Shown here: positions 1-5,574 of the stretch, one piece after another | Position numbering within the stretch: the first letter of the stretch is position 1 | How the letters are laid out: the number at the start of each line of letters is the position of its first letter | NCBI GenBank assembly: GCA_025463615.1 | Contig: JAODAU010000109.1 | Span: forward strand, 1 to 5,574 | Direction of reading: 5' to 3' | Origin: Microbacteriaceae bacterium | Lineage (GTDB): Bacteria; Actinomycetota; Actinomycetes; Actinomycetales; Microbacteriaceae | DNA: 5,574 bases | Notes under the pieces: generated by a model | The model's input: only the letters and a program-made list of their open reading frames with translations | What the model was told of the DNA's origin: nothing | Database searches by the model: none | Translations under genes and position numbers: made by a program

Positions 1-28
1 CAACGCGTACCCCGCGACGACCTGGTAG
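1..28 (+). CDS. C-terminal end of upstream gene, probably FtsI (peptidoglycan transpeptidase)
   Basis: Reading from base 2 gives NAYPATTW followed by TAG at 26-28. Every complete codon in this frame ends in G or C, as in the genes downstream. The other two forward frames need rare codons such as AGA AGA or run on without a stop, so this frame is the best choice. Eight residues are too few to identify a family. The name rests only on position, since in actinobacterial dcw clusters the gene before murE is normally ftsI (class B penicillin-binding protein). A competing reading is a frame ending at TGA 45-47, which would overlap the murE TTG, but its codon use is poor. Confidence 0.55.
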
Positions 29-30
29 AA

Positions 31-38
31 GAAAGAGG
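31..38 (+). promoter_or_regulatory. Ribosome binding site of murE
   Basis: GAAAGAGG lies five bases before the TTG at 44 and closely matches the anti-Shine-Dalgarno complement (GAAAGGAGG). It decides the start. The murE frame is closed upstream by TAG at 26-28, and no other ATG, GTG or TTG occurs in frame before codon 42, so TTG is the only reasonable initiator. Confidence 0.75.
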
Positions 39-43
39 CTGTC

Positions 44-1582
44 TTGACCGCACGGATCCCCCCGGTTCTCAGACCGGAGCATCCGCTGGCCAGGCCCCTC
101 GCCGGGCTCGTCGCCGAGTTCGGACTCCAGTCCACCGGATCCCTCGACGGCGTCGAGATCACCGGCGTGACCCTGCGCTCGACGGAGGTGCAGCCCGGTG
201 ACCTCTATGTCGGCATCCAGGGCGTCAACAGCCACGGCGCGCAGTATGCCGCCGAGGCGGCCGAGGCGGGCGCCGTCGCCGTGATGACGGATGCCGCGGG
301 CGCCGCCCTCGCGGAGGGCTCCGGCCTCCCCGTGGTCATCGTCGACTCACCGCGCGCCGCCCTGGGCGACGTCTCCGCGTGGGTCTACCGCACCAACGAG
401 CACCCGCCGCTGCTGCTCGGCGTGACGGGCACGAACGGCAAGACCTCCACGTCGTACATCGTCGAGGCGATCCTCAAGCAGCTCGGCCTGGTGACCGGCC
501 TCAGCTCGACGGCGGAGCGCCACATCGGCGACCTCACCGTCGTGAGCCGCCTCACCACGCCCGAGGCGAGCGAGATGCACGCCCTGCTGGCCCGCATGCG
601 GGAGAGCGAGGTGCGCGCGGTCGCCGTCGAGGTGAGCGCCCAGGCCCTCAGCCGCAACCGGGTCGACGGCCTGTTCTTCGACGTCGTCGCCTTCACCAAC
701 CTCAGCCACGACCACCTCGACGACTACGCCGACATGGACGAGTACTTCGAGGCGAAGGTCGTGTTCTTCGAGCCCGACCGCGGTCGCCGCGGCGTCGTCT
801 CCCTCGACTCGCCGTGGGGCGCGAAGGTCGTGGAGCGCTCGCGCATCCCCGTCACCACCGTCTCCGCCACGCCCGGCGTCGTCGCCGAGTGGAACGCCGA
901 GATCCTCGAGCAGCGCGCCGAGTTCACCCGCTTCCGGCTGACCGGCCCCGAGGGCCGCTCCATCGAGACGAGCGTGCCACTGATCGGCTGGCACATGGCG
1001 GCCAACGCAGCGCTGGCGATCGTCATGCTCGTCGAGGCGGGCTTCGAGCTGGAGGCCATCGGCCAGGCCATCGAGGGCGGCATCGACGCCTACCTCCCCG
1101 GCCGCACCGAGCGCGTCTCGGGTGACCGCGGGCCGTCGGTATTCGTCGACTTCGGGCACAGCCCCGACGCCTTCCTCAACACCCTCGCCGCCGTGCGCAG
1201 CGTCACGCCGGGCCGCGTGATCATGGTCTTCGGCGCCGACGGCGACCGGGATGCCACCAAGCGCCACGAGATGGGCAGGGTCGCGAGCGAATACAGCGAC
1301 ATCCTCGTGATCACCGACCACCACCCGCGCTTCGAAGACCCGGACTCCATCCGCGCCACCCTCATCGAGGGTGCGAACCTGGCCGAGCACCCGGCCGAGC
1401 TGCTCGAGGTGAGCCCGCCGGAGCCCGCCATCCGCAAGGCCGTGTCGCTGGCGAAAGAGGGCGACTCCATCCTCTGGGCCGGCCCCGGGCACCAGGACTA
1501 CCGCGACATCCAGGGCGTGCGCACGCCGTATTCGGCCCGCCAGGAGGCGCGCGACGCGCTCCGCGAAGCGGGCTGGGCGTAG
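44..1582 (+). CDS. murE: MurE, UDP-MurNAc-dipeptide ligase adding the third stem-peptide residue
   Basis: A cytoplasmic ATP-dependent Mur ligase that joins the third amino acid to UDP-MurNAc-X-D-Glu. The 512 residues fit the family length. Domain 1 (about 1-115) binds the UDP part. The central ATPase domain (about 116-350) carries the P-loop GVTGTNGKTS at 126-135 (K133), the TTPE substrate motif at 171-174, EVSAQAL at 196-202, DHLDDY, and the expected carbamylated lysine K238 in EAKVVF. The C-terminal domain has GRTER at 353-357, DFGHSPDA at 369-376, GDRD at 400-403, DHHPR at 425-429 and GPGHQ at 480-484. The MurE-type TTPE, the C-terminal pattern and the gene order separate it from MurF and MurD. 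Several signature positions are altered: DNPR aligns with HHPR, GKGHE with GPGHQ, SSH with SAQ, and the N-terminal DSR with RST. This suggests a third residue other than meso-DAP (lysine, ornithine, diaminobutyrate or homoserine are candidates); the residue cannot be named from sequence. TTG start. Confidence 0.93.
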   Translation: MTARIPPVLRPEHPLARPLAGLVAEFGLQSTGSLDGVEITGVTLRSTEVQPGDLYVGIQGVNSHGAQYAAEAAEAGAVAVMTDAAGAALAEGSGLPVVIVDSPRAALGDVSAWVYRTNEHPPLLLGVTGTNGKTSTSYIVEAILKQLGLVTGLSSTAERHIGDLTVVSRLTTPEASEMHALLARMRESEVRAVAVEVSAQALSRNRVDGLFFDVVAFTNLSHDHLDDYADMDEYFEAKVVFFEPDRGRRGVVSLDSPWGAKVVERSRIPVTTVSATPGVVAEWNAEILEQRAEFTRFRLTGPEGRSIETSVPLIGWHMAANAALAIVMLVEAGFELEAIGQAIEGGIDAYLPGRTERVSGDRGPSVFVDFGHSPDAFLNTLAAVRSVTPGRVIMVFGADGDRDATKRHEMGRVASEYSDILVITDHHPRFEDPDSIRATLIEGANLAEHPAELLEVSPPEPAIRKAVSLAKEGDSILWAGPGHQDYRDIQGVRTPYSARQEARDALREAGWA

Positions 1583-1585
1583 AGC

Positions 1586-2983
1586 GTGATCGCACTCACC
1601 CTGGCCGAGATCGCGGCCGCCGTCGATGGTGTGCTCGCGTCGGGCGACCCCGCGACCGTGGTCGGCGGCGCCGTGGAGACCGACTCGCGGCTCGTGGCGC
1701 CCGGTGGCATCTTCTTCGCGCTGCGCGGTGAGACGACCGACGGGCGGCTGTTCGCGGCATCCGCGGTCGAGAACGGCGCCGTGCTCGTCGTCACCGAGCA
1801 ACAGCTCGAGCTGAATGTCGCCCAGGTCGTCGTCCCGGACGCCCTCGACGCCCTCGCCGCACTCGCCCGCGTCGTCGTGGCCCGCGTTCGCGCCCTCGGC
1901 ACGCTGCGGGTCGTTGGCATCACCGGCTCCAACGGCAAGACGACCACCAAGAACATGCTGCGCGCGATCCTCGGCGCCCAGGGGCCGACCGTCGCGCCGC
2001 AGGGCTCCTACAACAACCAGGTCGGCGCGCCATACACGATGCTGCTCATCGACGAGCAGACGCGGTTCCTCGTCGTCGAGATGGGCGCGAGCGCGGTCGG
2101 CGACATCGCCCGCACCATCGGCATCGTCGTGCCCGACATCTCCGTGGTGCTCAAGGTGGGCCTCGCGCACGCCGGCGAGTTCGGCGGCATCGAGCAGACC
2201 CAGCGCGCCAAGTCCGAGATCGTCACGCAGCTGCCGTCGGATGCCGTGGCCGTGCTCAACCACGACGACTACCGCGTCGCCGCGATGGCCGCGATCACCG
2301 ACGCCCGCCCGCTCTGGTTCGGGCTCGACGACGAGGCCGAGGTGCGGGCCACCGACCTGCGTGCGACGCGACTGGGTACCGCCTTCACCGTCGTGACGCC
2401 GGCGGGCAGCCGGCCGGTGCTGCTGCGCATCCTGGGCGAGCACCACGTGATGAACGCGCTGGCGGCGACCGCCGTCGCGCTCGAGCTCGGCGTTCCGCTC
2501 GACGACATCGTGACCGCCCTCCAGTCCATCGAGCGCGCCGAGCGCTGGCGCATGGAGGTGCTGCAGCCCGGGGGAGACGTGACCGTCATCAACGACGGCT
2601 ACAACGCCAGCCCCGACTCCACCGCGGCCGCCCTCAAGACCCTCGCGCAGATCGTCGAGCCCGGGCAGCGCTCTGTGGCCGTGCTGGGCGAGATGAACGC
2701 GCTGGGCGAATACGCCGACGAGGAGCATGACCGGATCGGGCGGCTGGTCGTGCGCCTCAACATCCAGAAGCTCGTCGTGGTGGGCCACCGCGCGCGGCAC
2801 ATCCACAACGCGGCCGGGCTCGAGGGCTCGTGGGACGGGGAGTCGGTGCTCGTCGAGACGAACGACGAGGCATACGATCTTCTGCGTGACGAACTCCGGG
2901 CAGGTGACGTCGTGCTCGTGAAGTCGTCGAACGCCGCGGGCCTGCGCCACCTCGGCGACCGCATCGGGGGTGTGACCCCGTGA
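1586..2983 (+). CDS. murF: MurF, UDP-MurNAc-tripeptide:D-Ala-D-Ala ligase
   Basis: The cytoplasmic ligase that adds the D-Ala-D-Ala dipeptide to UDP-MurNAc-tripeptide using ATP, giving the pentapeptide precursor that MraY uses. The 465 residues are normal for MurF. Domain 1 (about 1-100) includes [16 protein letters not shown]. The central domain has the P-loop [12 protein letters not shown] at 111-122 (K118), [16 protein letters not shown], the [13 protein letters not shown] segment with K209 as the expected carbamylated lysine, and GEHHVMNAL from 284. The C-terminal domain has ERWRME at 319-324, [11 protein letters not shown] at 335-345 and [12 protein letters not shown]. The NNQVGAP and DGYNASP motifs are MurF-specific. 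The GTG start is three bases after the murE stop and no clear Shine-Dalgarno sequence precedes it, so translation is probably coupled to murE. Near the C-terminus VLVKSSN (K446-N449) replaces the usual VLVKxSR, an unusual arginine loss. Confidence 0.95.
   Translation: MIALTLAEIAAAVDGVLASGDPATVVGGAVETDSRLVAPGGIFFALRGETTDGRLFAASAVENGAVLVVTEQQLELNVAQVVVPDALDALAALARVVVARVRALGTLRVVGITGSNGKTTTKNMLRAILGAQGPTVAPQGSYNNQVGAPYTMLLIDEQTRFLVVEMGASAVGDIARTIGIVVPDISVVLKVGLAHAGEFGGIEQTQRAKSEIVTQLPSDAVAVLNHDDYRVAAMAAITDARPLWFGLDDEAEVRATDLRATRLGTAFTVVTPAGSRPVLLRILGEHHVMNALAATAVALELGVPLDDIVTALQSIERAERWRMEVLQPGGDVTVINDGYNASPDSTAAALKTLAQIVEPGQRSVAVLGEMNALGEYADEEHDRIGRLVVRLNIQKLVVVGHRARHIHNAAGLEGSWDGESVLVETNDEAYDLLRDELRAGDVVLVKSSNAAGLRHLGDRIGGVTP
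2965..2980 (+). promoter_or_regulatory. Possible hairpin and weak ribosome binding site at the mraY start
   Basis: CGGGG at 2965-2969 is perfectly complementary to CCCCG at 2976-2980, with a six-base loop. The G run at 2966-2970 is also the only Shine-Dalgarno-like sequence for mraY, nine bases before GTG 2980. The second arm includes the first base of that start codon. Ribosomes finishing murF would melt it, so it could tie mraY translation to murF. The stem is only five base pairs and such stems arise often in high-G+C DNA, so regulation is inferred. Confidence 0.35.
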
Positions 2984-4086
2984 TCGGCCTGTTGACCGCG
3001 GGCGCGGTCTCGATGGTGTTCACGCTCTTCCTCACGCCGCTGTTCGCGAGCACGTTCAAGCGCTTCAAGCTCGGGCAGTTCTTCCGAGCGGACACCCCGA
3101 CCACCCACATCGTCAAGCGCGGCACGCCCTCCATGGGCGGCATCGTATTCATCACCGCGGCGATCGTCGGGTACTTCGTCGGCCACCTGGTGGGCCGGGA
3201 TCCGATCTCGGGGTCCGGGCTGCTGGTCATCGGCATGATGGTCGGGCTGGCCGGCGTCGGCTTCGTCGACGACTTCCTCAAGGTGCGCCGGCAGAACAGC
3301 CTCGGGCTCGCGCCGCAGTTCAAGATCGCCGGCTCGGTGATCGTGGCGGTGGTGTTCGGCATCCTGTCGCTCACCTACCACGACGCGTTCGGCCACACGC
3401 CCGCATCCACCGCGATCTCGTTCGTGCGCAACCTCAACTTCGACTTCGTGACGATCTTCGGCGCGACGGCCGGCATCGTGCTCTTCATCGTCTGGGTGGT
3501 GCTCATCACCACGAGCGTCTCCAACGCGGTCAACCTCACCGACGGGCTCGACGGGCTCGCCACCGGCGCCTCGATCTTCGCCATCGGGTCGTACGTGGTG
3601 ATCGGGTTCTGGCAGTCCAACCAGTCCTGCTACTCGACCACGATCGACCCGGCCAACCTGTTCAAGTGCTACGACGTCTCGCGGCCGCTCGACCTCGCCG
3701 TGATCGCGGCGGCCATCGTCGGGTCGCTGATCGGATTCCTCTGGTGGAATACGTCGCCCGCGCAGATCCACATGGGCGACACCGGCTCGTTCGGCCTCGG
3801 CGGCGCCCTCGCCGCCCTCGCGATCCTCAGCCGCACCGAGCTGCTCCTCCTGCTCGTCGGCGGCCTGTTCATCATCGTCACCGGCCAGGTGATCATCCAG
3901 CGCATCTACTTCAAGGCCACGCGCGGCAGGCGCATCTGGCGAGCGAGCCCGCTTCATCACCACTTCGAGATGAAGGGCTGGGCCGAGGTGACGATCGTGG
4001 TGCGGTTCTGGATCATCTCGGGCCTCTTCGTCGCCGCGGGCGTCGGCACGTTCTACCTCGAGTGGCTCGCCCGCACCGCGCAATGA
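2980..4086 (+). CDS. mraY: MraY, phospho-MurNAc-pentapeptide transferase (translocase I)
   Basis: An integral membrane enzyme that transfers phospho-MurNAc-pentapeptide from UDP to undecaprenyl phosphate, forming lipid I on the inner face of the membrane. The 368 residues match the family length. Hydrophobic stretches (roughly 2-24, 50-70, 78-98, 114-134, 150-175, 192-212, 237-257, 268-285, 288-308, 340-362) fit the ten-helix fold. Conserved motifs are [12 protein letters not shown] at 43-54, the Mg-binding aspartate pair D97-D98 in [12 protein letters not shown] at 185-192, HMGDTGS with D267, and [10 protein letters not shown] from 324 with the HHH triad at 326-328. These distinguish it from WecA-type transferases. 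A polar loop at about 212-236 carries two cysteines (C217, C230), which resembles actinobacterial MraY as I recall it. The GTG start overlaps the murF stop as GTGA, giving tight translational coupling. Confidence 0.97.
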   Translation: MIGLLTAGAVSMVFTLFLTPLFASTFKRFKLGQFFRADTPTTHIVKRGTPSMGGIVFITAAIVGYFVGHLVGRDPISGSGLLVIGMMVGLAGVGFVDDFLKVRRQNSLGLAPQFKIAGSVIVAVVFGILSLTYHDAFGHTPASTAISFVRNLNFDFVTIFGATAGIVLFIVWVVLITTSVSNAVNLTDGLDGLATGASIFAIGSYVVIGFWQSNQSCYSTTIDPANLFKCYDVSRPLDLAVIAAAIVGSLIGFLWWNTSPAQIHMGDTGSFGLGGALAALAILSRTELLLLLVGGLFIIVTGQVIIQRIYFKATRGRRIWRASPLHHHFEMKGWAEVTIVVRFWIISGLFVAAGVGTFYLEWLARTAQ

Positions 4087-5574
4087 GAGGTCCGGAGCAG
4101 GTTGCAGAACTCACCAGCTGGCACTCCGACTGGCGCGGGCTGCGCGTTGTCGTGCTCGGGCTGGGCGTGACCGGGTTCTCGGTGGCCGACACCCTCGCCG
4201 AGCTCGGGGCCGAGCTCCTCGTGCTCGCGAACGGGGCGGATGCCGACACCGCCCGCATCCTCGACGTGATCGGTGTGCGCCTCGAGACCGACGACCTCGG
4301 GGAGCGGTTCGACGGCTTCGGGCCTGAGCTCGTGGTGGTGTCGCCGGGCTTCCCGCCGCGGCATCCGCTGGTCCGCCGAGCGCTGGATGCCGGGGTCTCG
4401 GTCTGGGGCGACGTCGAGCTCGCCTGGCGCCTGCGCGACAAGGTGATGCGCTCGGGGGAGCCGGCGCCGTGGCTCGCCATCACCGGCACGAACGGCAAGA
4501 CGACGACCGTGCAGCTCACCACCGAGATGCTGGTCGCGGGCGGCCAGCGCGTGATCGCCTGCGGCAACGTCGGCGTGCCCGTGCTCGACGCGATCCGCGA
4601 CCCGCAGGGGTGGGACGCGCTGGTGGTCGAGCTTTCCAGCTTCCAGCTGCACTACCTCGACAGCATGTCGGCCCACACGGCGGCCTGCCTCAACCTGGCC
4701 GACGACCACCTCGACTGGCACGGCTCGGCCCTCGAGTACCGCGACGCGAAAGCGAAGATCTACGAGCGCGCGCGGGTGGCCTGCGTCTACAACGTCGACG
4801 ACGTGGCGACTCGCGAGATGGTCGAGGAGGCCGACGTGGTGGAGGGCTGCCGCGCGATCGGGTTCACCCGCGGCATCCCCGGGCTCAGCGAGGTCGGGGT
4901 CGTCGAGGGCATCCTCGTCGACCGCGCCTTCCACGACGACCGCGACAGCACGGCCCACGAGGTCGTCACGGTGCCCGACCTCGAGCAGGTGGGGCTCGGC
5001 TCGCCGCACATGGTGTCGAACGTGCTCGCCGCGACCGCCATCGCGCGGTCGGCGGGCGTGTCGATCGACGACATCCGCACCGCCCTCGCCGCCTTCCGGC
5101 TCGACAGCCACCGCACCGAGACGGTCGCGTTCGCCGGCGACGTGCGCTTCGTGGACGACTCGAAGGCCACCAACCCGCACGCGGCGCAGGCCGCGCTCTC
5201 CGCGTTCCCGTCGGTGGTCTGGATCGTCGGCGGCCTGTTCAAGGGCGTGGATGTCGACGCCCTCGTCGCCGCGAACGTGCGCCGCCTGCGCGCCGCCGTG
5301 CTCATCGGCGCCGACCGTCAAGCTCTGGTTGAAGCTTTCGCGCGACACGCGCCCGAACTCCCGGTGTTCGAGGTCGAGGCAACCGAGACTAAAGGGGTGA
5401 TGCCGGAGGCCGTGAGGCTTGCGGCGGGGGCCGCGCTGCCGGGTGACACCGTGCTGCTCGCCCCGGCGGCGGCATCCATGGACCAATTCACCGACTACGC
5501 GGACCGGGGCAACCGATTCGCCGACGCGGTGCGCGAACGGCTGGAGGGCACGGATGACGACGAGCATTCCGCGA
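4083..5574 (+). CDS. murD: MurD, UDP-MurNAc-aminoacyl:D-glutamate ligase (3' end outside window)
   Basis: The cytoplasmic Mur ligase that adds D-glutamate to UDP-MurNAc-L-Ala, or to UDP-MurNAc-Gly in organisms with glycine at position 1. It is open for 497 codons with no stop before the window end. The Rossmann-like domain 1 begins with [12 protein letters not shown] (22-33) and includes SPGFPP at 87-92. The central domain has the P-loop [10 protein letters not shown] at 133-142 (K139), GNVGVP at 161-166, ELSSFQL at 183-189, DDHLDWHGS at 207-215, the expected carbamylated lysine K223, and SPHMVSN at 307-313. The C-terminal domain has SHRTE, DDSKATN at 358-364, GGLFKGVD, and a final [19 protein letters not shown] stretch typical of MurD's last 40 or so residues. 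The true stop is therefore probably just beyond 5574. The ATG overlaps the mraY stop as ATGA. No Shine-Dalgarno sequence is evident, which fits coupling. Confidence 0.95.
   Translation, partial: MRGPEQVAELTSWHSDWRGLRVVVLGLGVTGFSVADTLAELGAELLVLANGADADTARILDVIGVRLETDDLGERFDGFGPELVVVSPGFPPRHPLVRRALDAGVSVWGDVELAWRLRDKVMRSGEPAPWLAITGTNGKTTTVQLTTEMLVAGGQRVIACGNVGVPVLDAIRDPQGWDALVVELSSFQLHYLDSMSAHTAACLNLADDHLDWHGSALEYRDAKAKIYERARVACVYNVDDVATREMVEEADVVEGCRAIGFTRGIPGLSEVGVVEGILVDRAFHDDRDSTAHEVVTVPDLEQVGLGSPHMVSNVLAATAIARSAGVSIDDIRTALAAFRLDSHRTETVAFAGDVRFVDDSKATNPHAAQAALSAFPSVVWIVGGLFKGVDVDALVAANVRRLRAAVLIGADRQALVEAFARHAPELPVFEVEATETKGVMPEAVRLAAGAALPGDTVLLAPAAASMDQFTDYADRGNRFADAVRERLEGTDDDEHSA
5543..5548 (+). 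promoter_or_regulatory. Ribosome binding site of the gene after murD (probable ftsW)
   Basis: GGAGGG lies five bases before ATG 5554, inside the 3' end of murD. It is the strongest Shine-Dalgarno match in the window and has near-ideal spacing, which argues that the ATG is a real start even though only seven codons follow. Confidence 0.6.
5554..5574 (+). CDS. N-terminal start of next dcw gene, probably FtsW
   Basis: ATG at 5554 opens seven codons reading MTTSIPR before the window ends, in the +1 frame relative to murD. The call depends on three things: a good ribosome binding site, a short polar/basic N-terminus of the kind seen before the first membrane helix of FtsW, and the usual order murD-ftsW-murG. 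FtsW is the SEDS-family septal glycosyltransferase that polymerises lipid II together with FtsI. Seven residues cannot prove the family. If real, the gene overlaps murD by at least 21 bases. Confidence 0.5.

Noticed and set aside
1583..1585. Gap between murE and murF considered for a terminator or promoter
   Set aside because: Only three bases separate the genes and no stem followed by a T run is present; none of the junctions in the window has room for such elements.
347..2950. Very long open frame (867 codons) on the minus strand across murE and murF
   Set aside because: It is a shadow of high-G+C genes. It is full of Arg, His, Asp, Glu and Val with no domain or membrane pattern, and it lies opposite two unmistakable Mur ligases. 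Similar minus-strand frames at 2599-4083 and 4053-5567 are rejected for the same reason.
428..4501. Exact 17-base direct repeat (428-444 and 4485-4501)
   Set aside because: It encodes the shared P-loop core GTNGKT in MurE and MurD, so it reflects family homology and codon bias, not a mobile or recombination repeat.
4469..5332. Plus-strand open frame of 287 codons inside murD
   Set aside because: It is extremely Arg/Pro/Gly-rich, in a frame shifted from MurD, which shows continuous conserved motifs over the same bases.
1..5574. Search for mobile elements, CRISPR arrays, tRNA or other RNA genes, or an undescribed system
   Set aside because: The whole window is accounted for by conserved dcw genes with uniform composition. 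No inverted-repeat ends, spaced repeats, tRNA-like folds or unexplained reading frames were seen.

Overview
The window is a dense, single-strand stretch of a division and cell wall (dcw) cluster. All recognisable genes lie on the + strand in the order end of a short C-terminus (probably ftsI), murE, murF, mraY, murD, and the first codons of a probable ftsW. Very high G+C, near-exclusive G/C at codon wobble positions, GTG and TTG starts, and an actinobacterial-looking MraY and MurD point to a high-G+C actinobacterium. The non-canonical MurE substrate-site residues make a member of Microbacteriaceae, or a related group whose peptidoglycan lacks meso-diaminopimelate, my best guess. That placement is inference.

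Layout: bases 1-28 carry eight codons and a stop of the upstream gene. murE starts 15 bases later at a TTG behind a good Shine-Dalgarno sequence. murF begins three bases after the murE stop. mraY overlaps murF by four bases (GTGA), and murD overlaps mraY by four bases (ATGA). murD is still open at the window end, and a well-formed ribosome binding site and ATG inside its 3' end probably start ftsW in another frame. There is no intergenic space large enough for a promoter, terminator or RNA gene, so the block is read as part of one operon transcribed from upstream.

Together the genes cover consecutive steps of peptidoglycan precursor synthesis. MurD adds D-Glu to UDP-MurNAc-aminoacyl, MurE adds the third residue and MurF adds D-Ala-D-Ala. 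MraY moves the finished phospho-MurNAc-pentapeptide onto undecaprenyl phosphate in the membrane. FtsI and FtsW, probably flanking, use the resulting lipid II at the septum.

I find no undescribed system here; this is core housekeeping DNA. The points worth a second look are the set of substituted signature residues in MurE, an excess of the hexamer GGATGC/GCATCC, a small hairpin covering the mraY start, and the out-of-frame murD/ftsW overlap.
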